Below are positions 1-6,722 of a stretch of DNA of 7,439 bases, in pieces. The DNA comes from Alphaproteobacteria bacterium (lineage in GTDB: Bacteria; Pseudomonadota; Alphaproteobacteria; UBA9219). The DNA lies in contig JAGWKW010000059.1 of the NCBI GenBank assembly GCA_028865155.1, positions 1 to 7,439 on the forward strand, read 5' to 3'. The notes beneath the pieces were generated by a model. That model was not told where the DNA came from. It did no database searches and saw nothing but the letters and a program-made list of their open reading frames with translations. Position 1 is the first letter of the stretch. Every line of letters starts with the position of its first letter. Position numbers and translations under genes: made by a program.

Positions 1-1035
1 CCGATCCTCGCCAATGTCCTGATCCGCGTCGCCGGACAGGAAGTCTCCTTCGTCGCCACCGACATGGAGATCGAAATCAACGAAACTGTCGAGGCCCAGG
101 TCTCCAAGACCGGCGCGATTACGGCTCCCGCCCACACGCTTTACGAAATCGTCCGCAAGCTGCCCGACGGCGCGCAGGTCGAACTGAACGCCGCGAGCGC
201 GAACCAGCTCACCCTGTCTTCGGGCCGGTCCCATTTCAAGCTCGGCTGCCTGCCGGTCGAAGATTTCCCCAAAATGCCCGAAGGCGACCTTAAACACAGT
301 TTTTCGTTGACCGCCGCCGATCTCCGCACGCTGATCGACCGGTCGCGCTTTGCTATCTCGACCGAGGAAACGCGCTACTATCTGAACGGCATCTATTTGC
401 ACACGGCCAAGATCAAGAATGTCGAAGTCTTGCGCGCCGTCGCCACCGATGGCCACCGCCTCGCGCGCGTCGAAATGCCTGCGCCCGAAGGGGCTAAAGG
501 CATCCCCGGCGTTATTTTGCCGCGCAAAACGGTGGGCGAAGTGCGGAAATTGATCGAGGAATGTGCCGACGAAATCGAAATCTCGCTGTCGGAATCCAAA
601 GTGCGCTTCACCTTCGACGGCGCCGTCATCACGTCCAAGCTCATCGACGGCACATTCCCCGATTACGAGCGCGTGATCCCGAGCGGCAACGACAAATCGC
701 TCGAAGTCGACGCGCGCGTGTTTGCCGCTGCCGTTGATCGCGTCGCGACGATTTCTTCGGAAAAATCGCGCGCAATCAAAATCAGCCTTGCCCCCGGCCA
801 TGTCGTCCTGTCGGCCAACGCGCCCGAAGCCGGCAGCGCCACCGAAGAGCTTGAAGCCAAATATGATGGCGCTTTGCTTGACGTCGGCTTCAACGCGCGT
901 TATCTGCTCGACATCCTGCAGCAGGTCGAAGGCGAAGGCGCGCGCTTCAGCCTCGCCGACGCGACTGCGCCGGCCATCATTCAGGACGTGTCGGATGCGT
1001 CGGCGCTTTATGTGCTGATGCCCATGCGGGTCTAA
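1..1035 (+). CDS. dnaN: DNA polymerase III subunit beta (sliding clamp), 5' end cut off
   Basis: This is the ring-shaped processivity clamp that tethers DNA polymerase III, and many other replication and repair proteins, to DNA in the cytoplasm. The reading frame is open from base 1 (first residues PILANVLIRVAGQE) and ends at TAA 1033-1035, giving 345 visible residues. Beta clamps are usually about 370 residues and their N-terminal domain runs into a TIPILxNV motif, so about 27 residues are missing to the left. The ATG at 64 is internal, not the start. Family hallmarks visible are the ATDGHRLA segment in the middle domain, the FPDYERVIP segment and the C-terminal YVLMPMRV ending, which closes the third domain. 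In many alphaproteobacteria dnaN is followed by recF; here the next gene is ppa, 61 bp away. Identity is essentially certain. Confidence 0.97.
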   Translation, partial: PILANVLIRVAGQEVSFVATDMEIEINETVEAQVSKTGAITAPAHTLYEIVRKLPDGAQVELNAASANQLTLSSGRSHFKLGCLPVEDFPKMPEGDLKHSFSLTAADLRTLIDRSRFAISTEETRYYLNGIYLHTAKIKNVEVLRAVATDGHRLARVEMPAPEGAKGIPGVILPRKTVGEVRKLIEECADEIEISLSESKVRFTFDGAVITSKLIDGTFPDYERVIPSGNDKSLEVDARVFAAAVDRVATISSEKSRAIKISLAPGHVVLSANAPEAGSATEELEAKYDGALLDVGFNARYLLDILQQVEGEGARFSLADATAPAIIQDVSDASALYVLMPMRV

Positions 1036-1096
1036 ACTTCCCGGCTACGCTGAAACCCGAAGCCGATGCCCGCCATTCTAATGGATTAAAACGATA

Positions 1097-1633
1097 ATGA
1101 ACCTCGACAAACTTTCCATCGGTCCGAACCCGCCCGACATCGTCAATGTCGTAGTCGAAATCCCGCAGGGTGGCGCGCCGATCAAATACGAAATCGACAA
1201 GGAAAGCGGCGCGCTCATCGTCGACCGTTTCATGAACACCGCCATGTTCTATCCGGCCAATTACGGCTTCGTGCCGCATACGCTGTCGGATGATGGCGAC
1301 CCGTGCGACATTTTGGTCGTCACCCATGTTCCGGTTACGCCCGGCTCGGTCATTCCGAGCCGCCCGGTCGGCGTGCTGCTCATGAAAGATGAAAACGGCG
1401 AAGATGAAAAGATCATTGCTGTACCGACCGAGAAGGTCAACCCGTTCATGGCGCACATCAAATCGTACAAGGATTTGCCGGAAATTCTCGTCGAGCAGAT
1501 CGAGCATTTCTTTAAGCACTACAAGGATCTCGAAAAAGAAAAATGGGTTGAGATCATTCGTTGGGGCGACGCCGAAGAAGCCAAGCGCCTGATCACCGAA
1601 GGCTGCAAACGCGCGGAAACCATGGCCGCATAA
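1097..1633 (+). CDS. ppa: Inorganic pyrophosphatase, soluble family I
   Basis: The product is a cytoplasmic Mg2+-dependent enzyme that hydrolyses pyrophosphate to two phosphates, pulling biosynthetic reactions forward. Its 178 residues match the usual bacterial family I length (E. coli about 176). The family signature D-x-D-P-x-D is present at D66-G-D68-P-C-D71, preceded by the conserved FYPANYGFVPHT segment. Downstream the DENGEDEKIIAVP block supplies the further conserved acidic residues and K of the active site. The ATG at 1097 is chosen because it gives the standard MNLDKLxxG N-terminus; the ribosome-binding site is weak, with only a GGA at 1083-1085. It lies 61 bp after dnaN and 30 bp before metK, so it probably shares a transcript with metK. 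The nearby hppA encodes a second, unrelated pyrophosphatase. Confidence 0.97.
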   Translation: MNLDKLSIGPNPPDIVNVVVEIPQGGAPIKYEIDKESGALIVDRFMNTAMFYPANYGFVPHTLSDDGDPCDILVVTHVPVTPGSVIPSRPVGVLLMKDENGEDEKIIAVPTEKVNPFMAHIKSYKDLPEILVEQIEHFFKHYKDLEKEKWVEIIRWGDAEEAKRLITEGCKRAETMAA

Positions 1634-1653
1634 CGGACAAAACAGAATTTACC

Positions 1654-1657
1654 GGAG
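1654..1657 (+). promoter_or_regulatory. Ribosome-binding site of metK
   Basis: A GGAG core lies 6 nt before the metK ATG at 1664, inside the 30-bp ppa-metK gap. It fixes the metK start. The gap is too short to hold a SAM-sensing riboswitch. Confidence 0.7.
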
Positions 1658-1663
1658 TATCTC

Positions 1664-2839
1664 ATGACCATATCGAACAATTTCTTCTTCACGTCCGAAT
1701 CCGTCGGCGAAGGCCATCCTGACAAGGTTTGCGACCGTATTTCCGACGCGGTGGTCGATTTGTTTCTTGCCGCCGATCCGCACAGCCGCGTCGCGGTCGA
1801 AACGCTGGCGACGACGAACCGCGTCGTGCTGGCGGGCGAAGTTCGCGGCCCGGATGCCATCACGCCGAAGGAAATGGAAGAAGTGGCGCGGCAGGCGATC
1901 CACGATATCGGCTATGCCCAGAAAGGATTCCACTGGCAATGGGCCGAGATCGACAATTACGTCCATCCGCAATCGGTCGACATCGCGATTGGCGTCGACG
2001 CGTCGGGCAACAAGGACGAAGGCGCCGGCGACCAGGGCATCATGTTCGGCTATGCCTGCCGCGAAACGCCGGTTTTCATGCCCGCGCCAATTTATTACGC
2101 GCATAAAATCCTGCGCCTGATCTCCGAAGACCGCCATGCCGGAAAATTGCCGCTTCTGGGGCCGGACGCGAAAAGTCAGGTCACGCTCGAATATGTCGAT
2201 GGCAAGCCCGTCCGTGCCGACCGCATCGTCGTTTCGACGCAGCATGACGAAAGCATCGACCAGGAACAGGTTCGCGAGATCGTGCGCCCTTACGTTCAGG
2301 TGGCGCTGCCGGAAGGCTGGATGTGCGAGGACAAGCATTTCTACGTCAATCCGACCGGGCGTTTTGTCATCGGCGGGCCCGATGGCGACGCCGGGCTTAC
2401 GGGCCGCAAGATTATCGTCGACACATATGGCGGCGCCGCGCCGCACGGCGGCGGCGCCTTCTCGGGTAAAGACCCCACCAAGGTCGACCGTTCGGCGGCC
2501 TATATGGCGCGCTATCTTGCCAAGAATGTCGTCGCGTCGGGCATTGCCGATCGCTGTACGATCCAGCTTGCCTATGCCATCGGCGTGTCGGAACCGCTTT
2601 CGGTCTATGTCAACACGCATGATACGCACCATATCGACGACAGCAAGTTGCCGGAAATCATGCGCGAGATGGTCAATCTGTCGCCGCGCGGCATCCGCGA
2701 GCATCTGCAGCTCAACCGCCCGATTTACAAAAAGACGTCTTCTTTCGGGCATTTCGGTCGCGACCCCGAAGACGATGGCCATTTCTCATGGGAAAAAATC
2801 GACCTCGTCGCCGAGCTTAAACGGGCCTTCAATATCTAG
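1664..2839 (+). CDS. metK: S-adenosylmethionine synthetase
   Basis: The enzyme makes S-adenosylmethionine from methionine and ATP in the cytoplasm, hydrolysing the tripolyphosphate intermediate to pyrophosphate plus phosphate. Its 391 residues are close to the family norm (about 385-400). Visible motifs are the N-terminal GEGHPDK at residues 15-21 (His18 is the catalytic-type histidine), the signature GAGDQG at 120-125, and the phosphate-binding [16 protein letters not shown] at 262-277. The C-terminal segment SSFGHFGR is also typical. The start at 1664 has a GGAG 6 nt upstream and gives the normal [20 protein letters not shown]-terminus. It lies between ppa and hppA, both of which destroy the pyrophosphate it releases, and one gene away from trmB, which uses its product. 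In several alphaproteobacteria metK and trmB are direct neighbours, so hppA may have come between them here (inference). Confidence 0.98.
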   Translation: MTISNNFFFTSESVGEGHPDKVCDRISDAVVDLFLAADPHSRVAVETLATTNRVVLAGEVRGPDAITPKEMEEVARQAIHDIGYAQKGFHWQWAEIDNYVHPQSVDIAIGVDASGNKDEGAGDQGIMFGYACRETPVFMPAPIYYAHKILRLISEDRHAGKLPLLGPDAKSQVTLEYVDGKPVRADRIVVSTQHDESIDQEQVREIVRPYVQVALPEGWMCEDKHFYVNPTGRFVIGGPDGDAGLTGRKIIVDTYGGAAPHGGGAFSGKDPTKVDRSAAYMARYLAKNVVASGIADRCTIQLAYAIGVSEPLSVYVNTHDTHHIDDSKLPEIMREMVNLSPRGIREHLQLNRPIYKKTSSFGHFGRDPEDDGHFSWEKIDLVAELKRAFNI

Positions 2840-2969
2840 TTGCCGGGCGGCGGAATCTTCCCCTGTTCTCAAGGGCTTGCCTTTCCGAAAACCTTCGGGC
2901 ATTCTGAGCTCCGCTTTTGCCCCTGCCGGTTCCGGCGCGCGGCCTCCCTAACCTCATGAGGACGGAAAA
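2840..2969 (+). other. metK-hppA intergenic region, possible weak hppA promoter
   Basis: This 130-bp gap has no convincing gene. It holds a small perfect stem-loop, CCGAA-AACC-TTCGG at 2885-2898, with no T-run behind it, so it is not a terminator. A TTGCCT at 2877-2882 followed after 17 nt by CATTCT at 2900-2905 resembles a weak sigma-70 promoter, though each box matches consensus only partly. The palindrome GCCGGTTCCGGC lies at 2925-2936. The region ends in the hppA ribosome-binding site. It could equally be an untranslated spacer in one long transcript. Confidence 0.3.
2958..2962 (+). promoter_or_regulatory. Ribosome-binding site of hppA
   Basis: GAGGA sits 7 nt before the ATG at 2970 and is the best Shine-Dalgarno match on the + strand of this window. 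It fixes the hppA start as [12 protein letters not shown], which begins directly with the first membrane helix as expected for the family. Confidence 0.75.
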
Positions 2970-5075
2970 ATGAGTAACGAGTTTGTAGTGATTTTCGCCT
3001 GCGGCGTCTTGGCGCTGATTTACGGGCTTTTGACCTCGCGCCAGGTTCTGTCGGCTTCGGCGGGAACCCCGAAAATGCAGGAGATCGCCGCCGCGATCCA
3101 GGAGGGCGCGCGCGCTTACCTGAACCGGCAATATATGACCATTGCAATAGTCGGCATCGTCATTTGCGTTATTCTCGGCGCGTTTCTCGGCCTTCCTGTC
3201 GCGCTCGGCTTCATCATCGGCGCGGTGCTTTCCGGCACCGCTGGTTATGTCGGCATGAATGTTTCAGTTCGCGCCAATGTGCGCACGGCAGCTGCAGCCA
3301 AGACTGGCATGAAGGAAGCGCTCGACGTCGCGTTCAAATCTGGTGCCGTCACGGGCTTGCTTGTGGTCGGTTTGGGCCTGCTCGGCGTCAGCGGTTACTA
3401 TTACGCCCTTCTGCATTGGAAAGGCGTCGCTGACGCGGCGTCGCTGCGCGAAGTGATCGAAGCGCTCGTCGCGCTCAGCTTCGGCGCGTCGCTGATCTCG
3501 ATCTTCGCGCGCCTTGGCGGCGGCATCTTCACCAAGGGCGCCGATGTCGGCGCCGATCTCGTCGGCAAGGTCGAAGCGGGCATTCCCGAAGACGACCCCC
3601 GCAACCCGGCCGTGATCGCGGACAATGTCGGCGACAATGTCGGCGATTGCGCTGGCATGGCGGCAGATCTGTTCGAAACCTATGCTGTGACCATTGTCGC
3701 GACCATGCTTCTGGCTTCGACTTTCTTTACCGGCCCGGCGCGCGCCAGCATGATGATCATGCCGCTTCTGATCGGCGGTGTGTGCATCTTCGCTTCCGTG
3801 ATCGGCACCTTCTTCGTCCGTCTGGGCAAAAGCAAAAATATCATGGGCGCGCTCTATAAAGGCCTGATCGTCAGCGGCGTGATTTCGGCGGGCCTGATCG
3901 TCGAGGTCATCGACCATCTGGTCGGAAGCCACGGCGCGGTCATGAAGGCCGACGGTACTGCGCTTTCGGGCATGAGCCTGATCTACTGCGCCCTGACTGG
4001 GCTCGGCGTCACCGCGCTCATGGTCTGGATCACCGAATATTACACCTCGACCGAATATCGCCCGGTGCGCAGCGTGGCCGAAGCCTCGGTCAACGGTCAC
4101 GGCACCAACGTCATTCAGGGCCTCGCCGTGTCGATGGAATCGACCGCGCTTCCAGTCGTTGTGATCTCGGTCGGCATCATCGTCGCCTATAGCTGCGCGG
4201 GCCTGTTCGGTATCGCGGTCGCGGCGACGACGATGCTCGCGCTCGCGGGCATGATCGTCGCGCTCGACGCCTATGGCCCCGTGACCGACAATGCCGGCGG
4301 CATCGCCGAAATGTCGAACATGCCCAAAGCCATTCGCGTCACGACCGACGCGCTGGACGCCGTCGGCAACACGACCAAGGCCGTGACCAAGGGCTATGCC
4401 ATCGCTTCGGCGGGGCTTGCGGCACTGGTGCTGTTCGCAGCCTACATCCAGGATCTGCATCACTATTTCCCAAGCGTCAACGTGCAGTTCGATTTACAGA
4501 ACCCCTATGTCGTCGTCGGGCTGTTTATCGGCGGCTTGCTGCCGTATCTGTTCGGTGCGATGGCGATGACGGCCGTCGGCCGCGCGGCGGGCGCGGTGGT
4601 GCAGGAAGTGCGCCGTCAGTTCCGCGAGATCAAAGGCATCATGGAAGGCGAAGCCAAGCCCGAATACGGCACGGCGGTCGATATGCTGACCAAGGCCGCG
4701 ATCAAGGAAATGCTGGTTCCGTCCTTGCTTCCTGTCGCAGCGCCTGCGGTATTGTTCTTCCTCGTCCGCGCGGTCGCGGGCAAGGCGGAAGCCTTCACCG
4801 CGCTCGGCGCGATGCTGCTCGGTACCATCGTGACTGGCCTGTTCGTCGCCATCTCGATGACCTCGGGCGGCGGCGCGTGGGACAACGCCAAGAAATATAT
4901 CGAAGAAGGCCATCATGGCGGCAAAGGCTCCGACACCCACAAGGCGGCGGTGACGGGCGACACGGTCGGCGATCCGTACAAGGATACGGCAGGCCCCGCC
5001 GTCAACCCGATGATCAAGATCATCAATATCGTCGCTATTCTGCTGCTCGCGATCCTGGCTTCCGCCGGGGTCTGA
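2970..5075 (+). CDS. hppA: Membrane-bound proton-translocating pyrophosphatase, K+-independent type
   Basis: The product is an integral inner-membrane pump that couples pyrophosphate hydrolysis to proton export, conserving energy that a soluble pyrophosphatase would lose as heat. Its 701 residues match the family (Rhodospirillum rubrum about 702). Many hydrophobic helices are visible, starting at residues 5-22 and ending with [18 protein letters not shown]. The substrate-binding D-x7-K-x-E motif is at D192/K200/E202, followed by the acidic DNVGDNVGD at 218-226. The C-terminal acidic motif is present in the [18 protein letters not shown] stretch. The [10 protein letters not shown] segment carries K470 and T473; in this family Lys/Thr at these positions mark the K+-independent H+ pumps, while Ala there marks K+-dependent forms. 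It lies 130 bp after metK and ends 16 bp before a strong terminator. Identity is certain; K+ independence rests on the motif. Confidence 0.97.
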   Translation: MSNEFVVIFACGVLALIYGLLTSRQVLSASAGTPKMQEIAAAIQEGARAYLNRQYMTIAIVGIVICVILGAFLGLPVALGFIIGAVLSGTAGYVGMNVSVRANVRTAAAAKTGMKEALDVAFKSGAVTGLLVVGLGLLGVSGYYYALLHWKGVADAASLREVIEALVALSFGASLISIFARLGGGIFTKGADVGADLVGKVEAGIPEDDPRNPAVIADNVGDNVGDCAGMAADLFETYAVTIVATMLLASTFFTGPARASMMIMPLLIGGVCIFASVIGTFFVRLGKSKNIMGALYKGLIVSGVISAGLIVEVIDHLVGSHGAVMKADGTALSGMSLIYCALTGLGVTALMVWITEYYTSTEYRPVRSVAEASVNGHGTNVIQGLAVSMESTALPVVVISVGIIVAYSCAGLFGIAVAATTMLALAGMIVALDAYGPVTDNAGGIAEMSNMPKAIRVTTDALDAVGNTTKAVTKGYAIASAGLAALVLFAAYIQDLHHYFPSVNVQFDLQNPYVVVGLFIGGLLPYLFGAMAMTAVGRAAGAVVQEVRRQFREIKGIMEGEAKPEYGTAVDMLTKAAIKEMLVPSLLPVAAPAVLFFLVRAVAGKAEAFTALGAMLLGTIVTGLFVAISMTSGGGAWDNAKKYIEEGHHGGKGSDTHKAAVTGDTVGDPYKDTAGPAVNPMIKIINIVAILLLAILASAGV

Positions 5076-5091
5076 GGCCGAACGGTACCGG

Positions 5092-5125
5092 AAACCCCGT
5101 CCTTCAACGGACGGGGTTTTTGTTT
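5092..5125 (+). terminator. Rho-independent terminator after hppA
   Basis: A perfect 11-bp stem (AAACCCCGTCC at 5092-5102 with GGACGGGGTTT at 5109-5119) encloses the 6-nt loop TTCAAC and runs directly into TTTTTGTTT. This is a textbook intrinsic terminator and should end the hppA transcript, probably the whole ppa-metK-hppA unit. It stops only 11 nt before the likely trmB start codon. Confidence 0.93.
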
Positions 5126-5136
5126 GGGAAATGAAG

Positions 5137-5838
5137 ATGAACGAAGGCCAGACTCCATCGCCGCAACGCGTCTTCGGACGGCGCAAAGGCCGCCCTTTGC
5201 GGGTTCGCAAAAGTCGGTTGATGGACGAGCTTTACCCGAAGCTGAAAATAAACTTGCCGCAAAATGGCACGATCTCCCCGCAAGAGATTTTCCAGAATGC
5301 CTCACCGGCATCGGTGTGGGTTGAGATTGGGTTCGGCGGCGGCGAGCATCTGGCGGCGCAGGCGAAGCTGCACCCGGATGTGCGCTTTATCGGCTGCGAG
5401 CCTTTTATCAATGGTGTTGCAAGCCTGCTCGACCATCTCGAACGCGAGAATATCGAAAATGTCCGCATTTACGGCGACGATGCGCGGCGCATGCTCGATG
5501 CCTTGCCCGATGCCTGCGTCGACAAATGTTTCGTGCTGTTCGCCGATCCGTGGCCGAAAAAACGCCATGCCGAACGGCGTTTTATCGGCGCAGAAAATCT
5601 CGTGCGGCTGGCGCGGGTGCTGAAGCCGGGCGGAATATTGCGCCTTGCCTCCGACGACGCACAGCTTGTGGCATGGATGCGCGAGCGTTTAAGCGAAACG
5701 CTTGCTTTTGCTTGCGTTTACGACAGGGCCGAACCGCCGCCGGACTGGATTGAAACGCGTTATCGGGAAAAAGCGGTGCGGGCCGGACGGATTCCGGTTT
5801 TTATGGATTATCGAAGGACATCTTCCAGCTCAGCATGA
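5137..5838 (+). CDS. trmB: tRNA (guanine-N7-)-methyltransferase
   Basis: The cytoplasmic enzyme transfers a methyl group from SAM to N7 of guanosine 46 in the tRNA variable loop. From 5137 it has 233 residues, normal for TrmB. The SAM-binding glycine loop is EIGFGGGEH (G65-F66-G67-G68-G69-E70-H71), followed by FIGCEPF, where the acidic residue at the end of strand 2 would hold the SAM ribose. The family signature DPWPKKRHAERRF begins at D137. The N-terminal FGRRKGRPLR resembles the alphaproteobacterial form. I prefer ATG 5137 to ATG 5131 because GGGAA at 5126-5130 is then 6 nt upstream; from 5131 there would be no spacing. The last residues, TSSSSA, follow the usual C-terminal end and overlap the convergent gene. 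A terminator lies immediately before it. Confidence 0.95.
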   Translation: MNEGQTPSPQRVFGRRKGRPLRVRKSRLMDELYPKLKINLPQNGTISPQEIFQNASPASVWVEIGFGGGEHLAAQAKLHPDVRFIGCEPFINGVASLLDHLERENIENVRIYGDDARRMLDALPDACVDKCFVLFADPWPKKRHAERRFIGAENLVRLARVLKPGGILRLASDDAQLVAWMRERLSETLAFACVYDRAEPPPDWIETRYREKAVRAGRIPVFMDYRRTSSSSA

Positions 5839-6589
5839 CATAATTGCTGTCGCCGGTAATGCCGTTGTGCCGAATGCCTGATGTGAATTCCACATTATGC
5901 GTCAGATCGACATTGCCGCGCAGTTCGACTCCGCTGCCGTGGTCGGTCAAGCTGTTGTCGCCGCTGGTATAGCCTATTGTGACCTTACCCCACGGCAGCC
6001 CGTCGGGGCGCTGTGCGATGTCGAGCGCAAGCTCGCTGCCCCAGTAATGGCGGAACGAATGCCAGCTCTGTCCCCAGAAGGGCCGCAGCGTAAAATGAAG
6101 TTTGCGGCCGACGGCGTCATGCGTGAAGCCCATACCCAAAACCATGGCGTCATGCATGGGCAGAAAGCCTTTGTGATGGAACGAAGCCGTCAGATGCGCG
6201 GGCCAGCCCATTTCTTCGCTTTGCCCTTGCGCAAGGGCCAGCGCATCACTCGTGCTTTCCTCGCCCGGCAAGGATATCGAAGACAGTGAATGCCATTGTC
6301 CCGACAGCCAGCCGATGGCGTCGCGCGCTTCACCGGGCAGAAGCCCGAGTTTCTGTTTGCCCTGATCGCGGATATAGGCGCGGATTTCGGCAAGCTGGGT
6401 CTGCAGGGCAGCATGAGCGTCGGGCGGCAGGGAATTGGCGCAGCAGGGGCGGGGAATGGTGAGGAAAAGCAGAATAAAAGTTAAGAAAAGCGCCTGCCGA
6501 GGATAGGCATTCCTAAAATTAATGGTAGTTTGTTTACATCCCTCCATGGCGTTTATGCCGCGCATATCGGGCCGTTTTATCGAAGCCAA
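5801..6589 (-). CDS. Secreted, probably outer-membrane beta-barrel protein of unknown function
   Basis: I do not recognise a named family. The 262-residue product has a signal peptide: basic residues up to R31, a hydrophobic core at about 33-45 (ALFLTFILLFLTI) and a plausible cleavage site after A51 (CCA|NS). Residues about 52-100 look helical (QTQLAEIRAYIRDQG). The rest has alternating polar/hydrophobic stretches rich in Trp, Phe, Tyr and Gly, such as KLHFTLRPFWGQSW, SELALDIAQ and SNYVMLSWKMSF, as in amphipathic strands of outer-membrane barrels. The last strand ends in Phe, three residues before the C-terminus. The start is a TTG at 6589, with GAAAGGGG 8 nt upstream; the later ATGs at 6565 and 6547 have no such site and would shorten only the leader. 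It is transcribed toward trmB and overlaps its end. Barrel identity is inference from strand pattern and signal peptide. Confidence 0.72.
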   Translation of the reverse strand: MASIKRPDMRGINAMEGCKQTTINFRNAYPRQALFLTFILLFLTIPRPCCANSLPPDAHAALQTQLAEIRAYIRDQGKQKLGLLPGEARDAIGWLSGQWHSLSSISLPGEESTSDALALAQGQSEEMGWPAHLTASFHHKGFLPMHDAMVLGMGFTHDAVGRKLHFTLRPFWGQSWHSFRHYWGSELALDIAQRPDGLPWGKVTIGYTSGDNSLTDHGSGVELRGNVDLTHNVEFTSGIRHNGITGDSNYVMLSWKMSFDNP

Positions 6590-6597
6590 TAGCGCGG

Positions 6598-6605
6598 CCC
6601 CTTTC
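6598..6605 (-). promoter_or_regulatory. Ribosome-binding site deciding the TTG start at 6589
   Basis: On the - strand GAAAGGGG lies 8 nt before TTG 6589-6587. Neither in-frame downstream ATG (6565, 6547) has a purine-rich site, so this supports the TTG start. Confidence 0.6.
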
Positions 6606-6627
6606 GATTATCATTATATCGAAAGGG
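6599..6627 (-). promoter_or_regulatory. Perfect 10-bp inverted repeat, candidate operator
   Basis: CCCTTTCGAT (6599-6608) and ATCGAAAGGG (6618-6627) form perfect 10-bp arms around a 9-bp AT-rich spacer. The spacer and the adjoining base of one arm contain the TATAAT of the - strand promoter, and the other arm overlaps the ribosome-binding site. This is the classic position for a dimeric repressor. No T-run follows on either strand, so it is not a good terminator. Confidence 0.55.
6607..6618 (-). promoter_or_regulatory. Promoter -10 boxes for the beta-barrel-like gene
   Basis: On the - strand a perfect TATAAT (6618-6613) is directly followed by GATAAT (6612-6607). A start about 7 nt beyond the first box would give a leader of only about 17 nt before TTG 6589. 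No good -35 box is visible; the region 17-19 nt upstream is AT-rich (TAATCT/ATCTAA), which suggests an activator-dependent or alternative promoter. Confidence 0.5.
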
Positions 6628-6722
6628 TATTAATTTAGATTAAAGAATGGTTAGTTGCGCCGCACCACCGTTAACTCTTTGGCGCGCCTGCGAACTTCTA
6701 CTGCGACATCGCGCTGCGAAAA
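6628..6722 (-). other. AT-rich spacer between dehydrogenase and beta-barrel-like gene
   Basis: No gene is visible. The half nearer the barrel-like gene is strikingly AT-rich (about 6628-6655) compared with the surrounding GC-rich DNA and contains TTAA-N6-TTAA at 6630-6643. The other half is GC-rich, with an 8-bp palindrome GGCGCGCC at 6681-6688, GTTAAC at 6670-6675 and no stem followed by a T-run, so I see no intrinsic terminator for the dehydrogenase gene. Confidence 0.5.

Noticed and set aside
1634..1663. Possible SAM riboswitch in front of metK
   Set aside because: The gap is only 30 bp, too short for any known SAM-binding RNA.
1649..2782. 377-codon open frame on the - strand across metK
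   Set aside because: Full antisense shadow of metK with biased Arg/Asp/Val composition and no domain; GC-rich DNA gives long spurious frames.
2925..2936. Palindrome GCCGGTTCCGGC before hppA
   Set aside because: The RNA stem would be only about 4 bp with a tetraloop and no T-run; likely chance in GC-rich DNA.
2136..2951. 271-codon + strand frame overlapping metK and the metK-hppA gap
   Set aside because: Ser/Arg-rich frame-shifted reading of metK; its tail in the gap has no independent start or ribosome-binding site.
3264..4463. 399-codon open frame on the - strand inside hppA
   Set aside because: It is antisense to a certain gene and rich in Asp, His and Arg, as expected from reversed codons of a GC-rich membrane protein; no recognisable domain.
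5897..6289. 130-codon + strand frame opposite the barrel-like gene
   Set aside because: It has no ribosome-binding site or domain, whereas the opposite strand has a signal peptide, promoter and strand pattern.
6599..6627. Inverted repeat as terminator for trmB on the + strand
   Set aside because: It lies about 760 bp beyond the trmB stop and is followed by TATTAATTTAG rather than a T-run.
6685..6722. Three near copies of TCGCAG after the dehydrogenase stop
   Set aside because: Six-base units with irregular spacing; not distinguishable from chance.
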